Assembly: GCA_016235455.1 (NCBI GenBank)
Contig: JACRKZ010000130.1
Span: 1-64,000, forward strand
DNA length: 64,000 nucleotides
Reading direction: 5' to 3'
DNA from: Armatimonadota bacterium
Lineage (GTDB): Bacteria; Armatimonadota; UBA10988
A program made the position numbers and the translations under genes. Positions 25,512 to 33,713 of this stretch are shown here, one piece after another. Each line of letters opens with the position of its first letter. Position 1 is the stretch's first letter. The notes beneath the pieces are model-generated. The model did no database searches. It was not told the DNA's origin and worked only from the letters and a program-made list of their open reading frames with translations.

Positions 25512-26359
25512 AGGCTCGGCTTCGCGCGCTGCAACATCACCCAGCACCGCAGCGCCAGCAAGGGCGACGCCAGCAGCGCGGCGGCGACGCCATAGTGTTT
25601 GCGCACATAAAGGTACATGCTTCGGTGATGGGCTTTGACCATCGCCGCGGGCTGTTGGTCGCTGGAGCGGCCGACCGCGTGGGTCACGCGGGCGCTGGGC
25701 AGATAGACCACGCGCCAGCCCGCGCGATGCGCCAGTAAACCCAAGTCCATATCTTCCACATACATGAAGTACCGCTCATCGAGCCCGCCCAGCGCCTCCA
25801 CCAGTTCAGCGCGGGCCAGCAGGCAGGCGCCCGACAGCCAGTCCACCTCGCGCGGCCCGCGATGGTTCCACTCTTCCATTAAGTATGACCGCGCGAAGCG
25901 GTTGTTGGGCAACCAACGCTCTAGCGGCGTGTTGCGGAACAGCAGCGCCGACACCGTCGGGAAACGGCGGCATGACGGCTGCAGTGAGCCATCGCGGTTG
26001 AGCAGCATGGGCCCGAGCAGGCCCACCTCGGGGTTCGCGTTGGCGTAGCGCACCAGTTGCTCCAGCGCGTCATCATGCACGATGGTGTCGGGATTGAGCA
26101 GCAGGCGGAAGCGGCCCGTGGCCTGCGCCAGACCGACGTTGTTGCCGCGCGCGAAGCCCAGGTTGCGCCCCGTGGCGATCAGCCTGACCCACGGATAGTC
26201 GCGCCGCACCAGGCGCGCCGAGCCGTCGCGACTGCCGTTGTCGACTACCACCACCTCGGTCGCCAGACGCGAACACGCGGGTACCAGCGAGGCCAGACAG
26301 CGGGCCAGGTCGTCGCGCGTGTTCCAGTTGACGATGATGATGCTCAGGTCATAGGGCAT
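25508..26359 (-). CDS. GT2-family glycosyltransferase (rhamnosyltransferase-like)
   Basis: A 283-residue inverting GT-A enzyme. The N-terminal strand LSIIIVNWNTRDDLARCLASL, the nucleotide-binding Asp in EVVVVDNGSRDGS, the GRNLGFARGNNVGL loop, the metal-site NPDT motif near residue 93 and the catalytic-side YVEDMDLGLLAHRAGW are all classical for rhamnosyl- or related transferases acting on cell-surface glycans. A C-terminal hydrophobic stretch (AAALLASPLLALRCWVML) may peripherally attach it to the membrane. It shares an ATGA overlap with rel. Start ATG 26359; the ribosome site is weak. Confidence 0.9.
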   Translation of the reverse strand: MPYDLSIIIVNWNTRDDLARCLASLVPACSRLATEVVVVDNGSRDGSARLVRRDYPWVRLIATGRNLGFARGNNVGLAQATGRFRLLLNPDTIVHDDALEQLVRYANANPEVGLLGPMLLNRDGSLQPSCRRFPTVSALLFRNTPLERWLPNNRFARSYLMEEWNHRGPREVDWLSGACLLARAELVEALGGLDERYFMYVEDMDLGLLAHRAGWRVVYLPSARVTHAVGRSSDQQPAAMVKAHHRSMYLYVRKHYGVAAALLASPLLALRCWVMLQRAKPSL

Positions 26360-26402
26360 GGAAGCCCATTGTGCGGGCCACCGGCGGGACTGTCAATCCG
26401 GC

Positions 26403-26474
26403 GCGGCGCAAGAAACGGTGTCAGGGACCGTTCTCGCGCACGAAAACGGTCCCTGACACCGTTTCTTGCGCCGC
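26403..26474. repeat. Perfect 30-base inverted repeat, REP-like palindrome
   Basis: Arms at 26403-26432 and 26445-26474 are perfect reverse complements around a 12-base loop; three further pairs (G-C, C-G, T-A) form in the loop after one mismatch. The core is GGTGTCAGGGACC. It lies in the 178-base divergent space between the glycosyltransferase start (26359) and the TPR gene (26537). The GTGTCAGGGACC core recalls palindromes that I have seen associated with REP-associated tyrosine transposases (RAYT) in environmental genomes; no transposase is in this window. Confidence 0.75.
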
Positions 26475-26504
26475 AGCGAGTACACATCTGTGTCAAAATG
26501 GCGG

Positions 26505-26510
26505 TACACT
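26505..26510 (+). promoter_or_regulatory. -10 hexamer (TACACT) of the large TPR gene
   Basis: TACACT ends 26 bases before ATG 26537, which carries a strong GGGAGG ribosome site seven bases upstream. No convincing -35 is visible; the palindrome ends 30 bases upstream. Confidence 0.35.
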
Positions 26511-26536
26511 TAGGCATGAGGGTCGGGAGGGTTACG

Positions 26537-29500
26537 ATGAATCGCGTTGGCTTGACGCGTCTCGCACGTCTGGCGGCGGTGCTTCTGGTCGCGGCTCTGG
26601 CTCGCGCCGACGAGGCGGGCGACCTGTATGCCGCGGCGGACACTGCCTACAACGGCGGACAGTTCGACAAGGCGTTGCCCAGCTTCCGGTCCTTCGTGGC
26701 CAAGTTCGCCAAGGACGAGCGGGCGGCCATCGCGGCCTATCGCATCGGCCAGTGCCTGGGCCAGTTGAAGCAGTACGGCGAGGCCGCCGACGCTTTCGAT
26801 GCCTGCGTGCGCGGCTACGGGGAGTCGAAGTACGCGGATGGCGCGCTCTTCAACAAGGGCTACTACTACTTCTGCGCGGAGAAGTGGCAGCCCGCGGCCG
26901 CAGCCTACTTCGACTACACCAAGATTGGCAAGAAGCCCGATCTCAAGGCCAAGGCCTGGTTCTGGCGGGGCGAGGCGCTCTACAAGATGAGCCGGCCGGA
27001 CGATGCGGCCGCCGCCTACGAGACGTTCCTGGCGTCGCCCGCGGAGATCCTTGCCGCCGCCGACTGCAAGGATCTGATCGGCTTCGCGCGGCTCGGCCAA
27101 GGCGTCTGCCACTATGCCGGCAAGCGCTGGGAGAAGGCGTTGGCCGGCTTCCGCCGCTACCTCGACGAGAACGCTGACGGACCCTCGGCCGACGAGGCCA
27201 TGTTCTACGCGGCTGAATGCCACAAGCAGCTCGGCGCGGCCGACCAGGCCGTGGCCCTGCTGGCCAAACTGGCCGACACCTTGCCCAAGAGCGACTTCGC
27301 TCCCCAGGGGCTGCGCCGGATCGCCGCCATCGAGGCCGAGCGCGGCAATGTAGCCGCCTCCAAGGCCGCCGCCGACCGGCTGGCCAAGGACTATCCCGAC
27401 CTGGCCAAGTACGCTGGCGAGGAGCGCTTCAACCTGGCCTATCGCCAACTCCAGGCCAAGAACTACGAAGCCGCCGAGAAGCTCTACCGCGATGCGCTCG
27501 AAGGTCTGACCGGCGAGCCGGAGGCCATCGGGCTGCTGGGTCTGGCCGAGGCCCGCTTTGGCCAGAGCAAGTGGACCGACGCCGAAGCCGCCTACCTGTT
27601 GGTGCTGCAGAAGCACCCCGACCACCCCAATGCGCCCACGGCGCAGGCGCGGCTGGCCGAGGTCTATCTGCGCGAGGCCAAGTTCCCCGAGGCCGAGAAG
27701 GTCGGGCGCGAGTATCTGGCCAAGTATGCGACCGGTAGCGACCTGGCCGTGGTGCGCTACAACCTGGCCTTCGCGGTGTGGAAGCAGGGGCGCGCCGAAG
27801 AAGCCATGAAGCTGTTTGACGAAGTGGTCGGCGCCGACCCCAAGGCCGACAGCTCGGCGCCCGTGCTCATCGAGATGGGGCGCTTCGGCATCGACTCCAA
27901 GCGCTGGGCCGATGCGCGCCGGGCCTATGAGCTGTACCTCAAGCACCACGCCACCAAGCCCGCCGCGATGACCGCGCGCTGGGGCCTGGCGCAGGTGGCC
28001 GAGGGCGAGGGCGACCAGGCCGCCGCCATCGCTGCGTACCGCGCGTTTGCCGATCAGGCGGGCACCGACCCGCTGGTAGCCGAGGCGCTGGGCCGGCTTG
28101 TCGACCTGTACCGCAAGGCGGGGCAGGAGGAGAAGGCGCAACTCGCCGGGCAGGAACTGCGGCGCAAGTTCCCCGGGTCGCAGCAGAGCGCCCGCTCGCT
28201 GCTCACCGCTGGCTACTCGCACTTCAACGCCAAGCGCTACGCTGAGGCCATCTTCGCCTTCGAGGCTTATCTCCGTGACTACGCCAAGGAGGACGGCGCG
28301 GCCGCCGCGTTGGCCAATCTGGCCGCCAGCTACTACCTGAGCACTGCGCCGGCTGACCATTACGCCAAGGCCGCCGAGGCCTACGCGCGCTTGGCCAAGG
28401 ACTATCCCGCCGACAAAGCCGCCGAGGACGCGCTGTACTGGTCGGGCCAGGCGCTGCGTCAGGCCGGTGACGAGCCCGGCGCCATTGCCGCGCTGGACCA
28501 GTTCATCACGACTCATGCCCAGCACGCACGCGTCGCCAGCGCCCGGCTGGCGTTGGCGCAGCTGCTCTCACGGGCCAAGCGCTTCGCCGATGCGGTCAAG
28601 GTCCTGACCGAGGCCGTGGCGGCCGCCACCGAGCCCGCAGCTCGCGGCGAGGCCCGTTACGAGTTGGCCTGGGCGCTACTCGACGCTGAGCGCAAGGACG
28701 AAGCCTATGCCGCCTTCGCCGAGGTAAGCAAGGACGTGCCGGGCACTGACCTGGCCGCCGACGCGGACTTCCGGCTGTGCGGCCAACTGGTGGAGAAGGC
28801 ACGGTATACGGATGCCGTGACCGCCTACGGCGATTGGCTCAAGGCCCACGACCAGCACAAGCTCAAGCCGCGGGCCCTCTACAATCTGGCCTGGGCGCAG
28901 GAACTGGCCGCCTCGTTCAAGGAGGCCGTGGCCACCTATGAGCAGGCTGGCAAGCTGCTGGACGATCCCGATCTGCGCGCCGCCTCGACCTACCGCCGTG
29001 GCTACTGCCTGTTGCGCGCGGGCGACGTGCCCGGTGCGCTGGCGGCGTTCGACGCCTACGACAAGGACAATCCGCAAGGCCGCAACCGGCCCGACAGCCT
29101 GTTCTATCGCGGCCAGGCGCACAGCCGCGCGGGCAAGTGGTCCGAGGCCGAAGCTGCCTTCAAGCAGTTGGTCAAGGAGTTCCCCGAGCACGCGCTGACC
29201 CAGAACGCGCAGTTCAACCTCGGTGTGGCGCTGCAGAATCAGTCCAAGTACCAGGCTGCCGCCGACTCCTACGAGCCGCTCTGCGCGGCCGACACCAAGC
29301 CGCCGGTGGATGCCACGTTGCGGGCCCGGGCCTTGCTCCAGCGTGGGCAGTGCCTGTTCATGGCGGCGCGCTACGCCGACGCCGTCACGGCGCTCAGCGG
29401 CGCGGAGACCACCGGCCTGACCGAGGTCCTGCCGGCGGCGCGCTACTACTTGGGCCGCTGCTTCCAGCAGCAGAACGACCCCAAGAAGGCCAAGGACACT

Positions 29501-29584
29501 TACGAGAAGGTGCTGGCGCAGCATCCTGGTACGGAGTGGGCTGAGAAGTCCAAGGCCGCGCTCGCCCAGATCCAGTTGCCCTGA
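26537..29584 (+). CDS. Very large secreted tetratricopeptide-repeat protein
   Basis: A 1015-residue protein with a signal peptide (RLARLAAVLLVAALARA, residues 7-23) and TPR or Sel-like helical pairs along the whole length. Repeat examples: ADTAYNGGQFDKALPSFRSF, YRQLQAKNYEAAEKLYRDAL, LAEVYLREAKFPEAEKVGRE, YNLAWAQELAASFKEAVATYEQ, and AALAQIQLP at the C terminus. About 25 repeats fit. This architecture is shared with BamD-, YbgF- and LapB-like scaffold proteins that arrange envelope complexes, and with large TPR proteins in gliding or polysaccharide export systems. No enzymatic domain is seen. The start was chosen for its ribosome site. Followed after 20 bases by the aldo/keto reductase gene. 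Confidence 0.85.
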   Translation: MNRVGLTRLARLAAVLLVAALARADEAGDLYAAADTAYNGGQFDKALPSFRSFVAKFAKDERAAIAAYRIGQCLGQLKQYGEAADAFDACVRGYGESKYADGALFNKGYYYFCAEKWQPAAAAYFDYTKIGKKPDLKAKAWFWRGEALYKMSRPDDAAAAYETFLASPAEILAAADCKDLIGFARLGQGVCHYAGKRWEKALAGFRRYLDENADGPSADEAMFYAAECHKQLGAADQAVALLAKLADTLPKSDFAPQGLRRIAAIEAERGNVAASKAAADRLAKDYPDLAKYAGEERFNLAYRQLQAKNYEAAEKLYRDALEGLTGEPEAIGLLGLAEARFGQSKWTDAEAAYLLVLQKHPDHPNAPTAQARLAEVYLREAKFPEAEKVGREYLAKYATGSDLAVVRYNLAFAVWKQGRAEEAMKLFDEVVGADPKADSSAPVLIEMGRFGIDSKRWADARRAYELYLKHHATKPAAMTARWGLAQVAEGEGDQAAAIAAYRAFADQAGTDPLVAEALGRLVDLYRKAGQEEKAQLAGQELRRKFPGSQQSARSLLTAGYSHFNAKRYAEAIFAFEAYLRDYAKEDGAAAALANLAASYYLSTAPADHYAKAAEAYARLAKDYPADKAAEDALYWSGQALRQAGDEPGAIAALDQFITTHAQHARVASARLALAQLLSRAKRFADAVKVLTEAVAAATEPAARGEARYELAWALLDAERKDEAYAAFAEVSKDVPGTDLAADADFRLCGQLVEKARYTDAVTAYGDWLKAHDQHKLKPRALYNLAWAQELAASFKEAVATYEQAGKLLDDPDLRAASTYRRGYCLLRAGDVPGALAAFDAYDKDNPQGRNRPDSLFYRGQAHSRAGKWSEAEAAFKQLVKEFPEHALTQNAQFNLGVALQNQSKYQAAADSYEPLCAADTKPPVDATLRARALLQRGQCLFMAARYADAVTALSGAETTGLTEVLPAARYYLGRCFQQQNDPKKAKDTYEKVLAQHPGTEWAEKSKAALAQIQLP

Positions 29585-29604
29585 CTGGGCGCCAAGGGAG
29601 TCTC

Positions 29605-30717
29605 ATGGAGTATCGACGCTACGGTCGTACGGACACGCTCGTCAGCGCCATAGGCTTGGGTGGCCACCGCGAGGGCATGGAGACGCGTGGCGGCCTGGCT
29701 CGCCAGGCGACGTTCCACCGCTCTGCCCAGGAGCGCGCGCGCACCGTCGGCGCCGCCATCGATGCCGGCATCACCTACTTCGACTCCACTTTCGGCTGCG
29801 AGATCGCCTCGCTGGGTGAGTCGTTGCGGCTGCTCGGCCGCCGCGACGGGCTGTTCGTCTCAGGCATGAGGGTCGACTTCTTCGGGCTCCTGCCCCAGTC
29901 GGGCCTCACGCCCGCTGCGTACCTGCGCAGCGAGGTCGAGAGCCGGCTGCGCGAGGCTGGGCTGGAGTGGCTGGACCAGTTCCTGATGGGCGCCATGGAG
30001 CAGGGCGATCCCGTCGGTCATCCGGCCGAGATGGACGAGGCCATGGCCGAGGCCGAGCGCCTCAAACAAGCGGGGCTCATCCGCCACGTGGGCTTCTCCT
30101 GCCACGACCCCAACTACGCCGCGCGGCTGTTGCGAGCCTGGCCTTTTGATTCGGTCATGTGCCCCTACAACCCGTCGAACCGCGTGGCCGAAGGCGACCT
30201 GCAGACCGCCGTACAGGACACCGGCGCGGCCTGGGTGGCCATGAAGTCGATGGTCTGGCGCCTCTATGGCATCCCCGCCAGCGTGCTGCGCAACCTCCGC
30301 GCGGAGGCGCTGGGGCTTGATTCCACCACGCCGATCGGCACGCTGGCCCATCGCTGGCTGCTCGACAACCCCCACCTGACCACCTGCGTCCCGGCTGCCA
30401 ACTACCCCGAGGCAGTGGTCGAGAACGCCGCCGCGGCCGACCGCGGTCCGCTCACCGACGTCGAGCGAGCGCTGCTCGACCGCTGGGTGGAAGCCACGGC
30501 CGTGCACGGACACGTGCCGCTGGCGCTGGGCGGCCTGCTCGAAGACAACCTGCGCGTGCGCGTGTGCTCCATGGGCTTGGCTGGCGATAGGCTGGGCGTT
30601 CGGCCCGCGCCCATCGACCTCGAGGCCGACGGTGCCGAGGATGCCGCTCGGGCCGCGGCCGAGCAATTGCTGGCCGCGGCCCGGGCCGACCGGCGCTGGG
30701 CGGCGATGCTGCCGTAG
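29605..30717 (+). CDS. Aldo/keto reductase-fold protein with degenerate active site
   Basis: A 370-residue protein that begins MEYRRYGRTDTLVSAIGLGGHREG, as many aldo/keto reductases do, and keeps the barrel helices (LGESLRLLGRRDGLFV, LKQAGLIRHVGFSCHD). However, the Asp-x-x-x-x-Tyr of the tetrad reads FDSTFGCE, with no Tyr, and the Lys normally found in the VSTK strand is replaced in FVSGMRVDF. The catalytic tetrad therefore looks incomplete. The C-terminal extension lacks ferredoxin cysteines. It may be a binding or regulatory protein, or an enzyme with different chemistry. It starts 20 bases after the TPR gene, suggesting co-transcription. Confidence 0.8.
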   Translation: MEYRRYGRTDTLVSAIGLGGHREGMETRGGLARQATFHRSAQERARTVGAAIDAGITYFDSTFGCEIASLGESLRLLGRRDGLFVSGMRVDFFGLLPQSGLTPAAYLRSEVESRLREAGLEWLDQFLMGAMEQGDPVGHPAEMDEAMAEAERLKQAGLIRHVGFSCHDPNYAARLLRAWPFDSVMCPYNPSNRVAEGDLQTAVQDTGAAWVAMKSMVWRLYGIPASVLRNLRAEALGLDSTTPIGTLAHRWLLDNPHLTTCVPAANYPEAVVENAAAADRGPLTDVERALLDRWVEATAVHGHVPLALGGLLEDNLRVRVCSMGLAGDRLGVRPAPIDLEADGAEDAARAAAEQLLAAARADRRWAAMLP

Positions 30718-30777
30718 GCGTGGGGCCGGGACGCGTCCCTCTTGCGCCGTCGGCCCGGCTCGGCGACAATCAGGGTC

Positions 30778-31434
30778 ATGTACCGCTTGGACCGGCGAGC
30801 TCTGTTGCTCATCCTCACCGCGGGCCTGATGGGCTTCGCGGCGGTCGCTGCCTGGCGACTGGCTGGCCCGTCGCCACTGGCCCAAGCCACCGCCCAGCTC
30901 GACCAGGCGGCCAAGCTCGACGCCGAACTCGAGGCGGCCACCGACCCGGCCGCCGTGTCCAGCCAGCGCGACCGCCTGCTCGACGACGCCAAGCTGCGGC
31001 TGCGTCAGGTGCTCGCCCGGCATCCGGGCCTGCCCGAGGCCGAACTGGCCTTGGCCGAAGCCGTCTGGCGCGCCGACAGCGACCTGACCGAGGCCTGGAA
31101 GCATGTCAGCGCCGCGGTCGACATGCTGGCCAAGCTGCCGCCCGCCAAGCTCGCCAAGCGCCGGCCGAGCGGCCGCACCGGCGCCCAGGTGCTGGCTGAG
31201 GCCTATGCCGAGCGCGCCGGCTACCTGCTGGCCCGCCTGGGCGATGCTGGTTCCTCGGCCGACCCGCTAACGCGCCACTCGCTCTCCCAGGCCACCGCCG
31301 ACCTGCAGGCGGCCATTGCGCTCGACCCGCAGCCGCGTTACCAGTTGATGCAGAGCGGCCTCAGCCGCCTGGACTCGGGCAACGGCGCGCCGCTCGATCC
31401 GGCGGCGCTGAGCACCCGGCCGGTGGCCAAGTAG
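30778..31434 (+). CDS. Membrane-anchored helical protein of unknown function
   Basis: A 218-residue protein from ATG 30778. One N-terminal membrane helix (ALLLILTAGLMGFAAVAAW) is followed by a highly helical, Ala/Leu-rich periplasmic region with TPR-like segments (LARHPGLPEAELALAEAVW, RAGYLLARLGDAG). It has no enzymatic motif. Probable envelope scaffold. It precedes tgt by 31 bases and lies on the same strand. I do not recognise the family. Confidence 0.6.
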   Translation: MYRLDRRALLLILTAGLMGFAAVAAWRLAGPSPLAQATAQLDQAAKLDAELEAATDPAAVSSQRDRLLDDAKLRLRQVLARHPGLPEAELALAEAVWRADSDLTEAWKHVSAAVDMLAKLPPAKLAKRRPSGRTGAQVLAEAYAERAGYLLARLGDAGSSADPLTRHSLSQATADLQAAIALDPQPRYQLMQSGLSRLDSGNGAPLDPAALSTRPVAK

Positions 31435-31448
31435 GGGCGCACGGCGGG

Positions 31449-31454
31449 TATACT
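31449..31454 (+). promoter_or_regulatory. -10 hexamer (TATACT) 11 bases before the tgt start
   Basis: TATACT preceded by GGG ends only 11 bases before ATG 31466. A transcript starting six or seven bases downstream would have a leader of about five bases, so tgt could be translated almost leaderless. Confidence 0.4.
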
Positions 31455-31465
31455 GTCGCTCGACC

Positions 31466-32599
31466 ATGAGCATCCATCTCGAACTGATTACCCACGACCC
31501 GGCGACGAGCGCGCGCCGCGGCCAGTTGCACACCCCGCACGGCATTGTGCAGACGCCGGTCTTCATGCCCGTGGGCACGCAGGCCACGGTCAAATCGCTG
31601 ACCTGGGACGACGTCTGGACCACGGGCAGCCGCCTGTGCCTGGCCAACACCTACCACTTGTTCCTGCGTCCGGGAGCCGAGGTGGTGCAGGCGCTGGGCG
31701 GGCTGCACGGCTTCACCAGCTGGCCCGGGGCGTTCCTCACCGACAGCGGTGGCTTCCAGGTCTTCTCGCTGGAGGGCCTGCGGAAGGTCGACGACGACGG
31801 CGTGCGCTTTCAGTCGCACCACGACGGCTCGTACCATCAGCTCACGCCCGAACGCTCGATCCTGGTGCAGGAACAGCTCGGCGCGGATATCATCATGTGC
31901 TTTGACGACGTGGCTGGGTGGGGCGTGGATGACGCGCGGCTGCGCCAGGCCATGGGCCGCAGCCTGGTCTGGGCCCGGCGTTGCCGCGACGCGCATGTCA
32001 CCGACCAGGCGCTGTTCGGCATCGTGCAGGGCGGCTTCGACCGCGCCTGTCGCGAGGAGAGCGCCGCGGGCATGGTCGAGCTCGATCTGCCCGGCTACGC
32101 GCTGGGCGGGCTGAGCGTTGGCGAGCCCAAGGAGGTCATGCTGGAAGTGCTCAGCTATGGCCCCGCTCTGCTGCCCGAGGGCAAGCCGCGCTACCTGATG
32201 GGCGTCGGCTGGCCCGAGGACATCGTGGCGGCGGTCAGCGCGGGCGTGGACATGTTCGACTGCGTGCTGCCTACGCGGCTGGGCCGCACGGCGGCGGCGC
32301 TGACCTCGACCGGTCGGGTCAACATCCGCAACGCCAGGTACGAGCGCGACGAGTCGCCGCTCGATGCCGACTGCGACTGCACCACCTGCCAGCGGCACTC
32401 GCGGGCCTACATCCGCCATCTGGTCAAGGCCAACGAGATTCTGGGCGCGCGGCTGCTGACCTACCACAATGTGTCGTTCTATCAGCGACTGATGCGCGAC
32501 ATCCGCGCGGCGCTGGACGCCGGAACGTACGGCGCCTGGGCGGCGGCGTTCTGGGCGCGAGGGGTGACCTGGGCGGGTAAGGTCGGCGCCTCGGCGTGA
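31466..32599 (+). CDS. tgt: Queuine tRNA-ribosyltransferase (tRNA-guanine transglycosylase)
   Basis: A 377-residue enzyme that exchanges G34 for preQ1 in tRNAs with GUN anticodons. Diagnostic motifs: the Asp93 region FLTDSGGFQVFSL, the catalytic nucleophile Asp265 in DMFDCVLPTR, and the zinc site Cys303, Cys305, Cys308 and His334 (CDCTTCQR...LTYHN). Length and start match the family. It belongs to the same pathway as queC at 46.5 kb but is not linked to it. A TATACT element 11 bases upstream may drive a nearly leaderless transcript. Confidence 0.96.
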   Translation: MSIHLELITHDPATSARRGQLHTPHGIVQTPVFMPVGTQATVKSLTWDDVWTTGSRLCLANTYHLFLRPGAEVVQALGGLHGFTSWPGAFLTDSGGFQVFSLEGLRKVDDDGVRFQSHHDGSYHQLTPERSILVQEQLGADIIMCFDDVAGWGVDDARLRQAMGRSLVWARRCRDAHVTDQALFGIVQGGFDRACREESAAGMVELDLPGYALGGLSVGEPKEVMLEVLSYGPALLPEGKPRYLMGVGWPEDIVAAVSAGVDMFDCVLPTRLGRTAAALTSTGRVNIRNARYERDESPLDADCDCTTCQRHSRAYIRHLVKANEILGARLLTYHNVSFYQRLMRDIRAALDAGTYGAWAAAFWARGVTWAGKVGASA

Positions 32600-32618
32600 C
32601 GCTCCGAGTGCAGCCCGC

Positions 32619-33581
32619 TCACTTGATGGTCAGGAACTCCATCTTCTCTTTGTCGAGCAACAGCAGCTTCAGCAGATGGCTCTTGATGCCGTTGCGGTCG
32701 ATCGTCACATCGACTTCCACCTCGTAGGTCGTGTTGCGGACCTTGGGGAAGCCGGTGACCGGGTCGAGGATGTCCTCACCCTCGATCTTGGCAAACGGAA
32801 GGTCGACCGAGACCTCCTCGCGGCCGCTGTTGACGAAGTTGAACCAGCCCTCGGAGAGCAGTCGCATGGAGCCGTCGGGCGCGTCCTTGGCGGCGACGCG
32901 GATGCGCTCGGTGGTGGTCATGGTGCCCACGCGCAGGTCCTCCTTGTGCTTCTGGGTCCAGCGCTGCTCGGCCTGTACCTGCTCCTTGGGATAGCGCTTG
33001 AGCCGATAGGAGAGCGTGTTGAGCACGTTGTCCTTGCCATACAGCGCGCGCAGGCGGTCGTCGAAGAAGGCCTTTTGCATCGGACGATCGAAGGCATCGG
33101 CGCTCTTGGCCTTGATGTCCGTGACGATCTTGTCCAGCCCGTCCACCGAGATGACCTCGCCCGTGGGCTGGGCGCGGAAGGTGTAGGTCTGCCCGCTGGC
33201 CGCCTTGGCGAAGTCCTTGGAGGTGGTCGTGGCGCCGTCCAGGCCTGTGCCGACCTCCTCGCTCATCTCCTCGCCATCCCAGATCTTCTGGCGGAAGCGC
33301 GAGAGCGTGGCGCGGATGGTGAACTCGCCCTGGTCATTGACCTCCAGCACGTCCCATCGCTCCCAGCGCTCGTCCTCAACCTTGGCCTTGTGCTTGGCGG
33401 TCTGCCGCAACGTGATGGTCTGGTCCGAGGTGGTCACGGTATGCAACAGCCAAGCCATCCCGGACTTGGGCTGATAGCGCAAGGTGCGTAGCGGACCGGT
33501 GGGCTGGTCCTCATCGTCCTGCGCCAGGCCGGCGGCGACCACGGCCAAGGCCATCGCGAGCAGTACCAGAAGTCTCTTCAT
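32619..33581 (-). CDS. Secreted beta-rich protein, DUF6263-like
   Basis: A 320-residue protein starting at ATG 33581 with GGAGGG five bases upstream. It begins with a signal peptide (RLLVLLAMALAVVAAGLAQ). The rest is beta-rich with long amphipathic strands (RTLRYQPKSGMAWLLHTVTT, WDVLEVNDQGEFTIRATL, RNTTYEVEVDVTIDRNG), similar to DUF6263-type proteins that bind in the periplasm; the assignment is by pattern recall. There is no lipobox Cys after the signal, so it is probably soluble and secreted. It lies downstream of groEL behind a hairpin terminator and is probably a separate unit. Confidence 0.6.
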   Translation of the reverse strand: MKRLLVLLAMALAVVAAGLAQDDEDQPTGPLRTLRYQPKSGMAWLLHTVTTSDQTITLRQTAKHKAKVEDERWERWDVLEVNDQGEFTIRATLSRFRQKIWDGEEMSEEVGTGLDGATTTSKDFAKAASGQTYTFRAQPTGEVISVDGLDKIVTDIKAKSADAFDRPMQKAFFDDRLRALYGKDNVLNTLSYRLKRYPKEQVQAEQRWTQKHKEDLRVGTMTTTERIRVAAKDAPDGSMRLLSEGWFNFVNSGREEVSVDLPFAKIEGEDILDPVTGFPKVRNTTYEVEVDVTIDRNGIKSHLLKLLLLDKEKMEFLTIK

Positions 33582-33654
33582 GACGACCCTCCGTGGGCAT
33601 AGGCCGCGCATTCGGCACGGCGGGGCTGTTACCTTCTTGTACCCAAAAGCGAAC

Positions 33655-33687
33655 AGCTCGCGCGAACCGTTCCCGGTCGCGCGAGCT
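33655..33687 (-). terminator. Rho-independent-like terminator after groEL
   Basis: AGCTCGCGCG and CGCGCGAGCT, with an inner ACCG/CGGT pair, a one-base bulge and a four-base TTCC loop, form a strong hairpin 26 bases past the groEL stop. On the minus strand it is followed by GTTCGCTTTTGG, a short T run. Confidence 0.6.
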
Positions 33688-33713
33688 GCCAGCTCAGCTG
33701 ATTGCGGCCAGGC

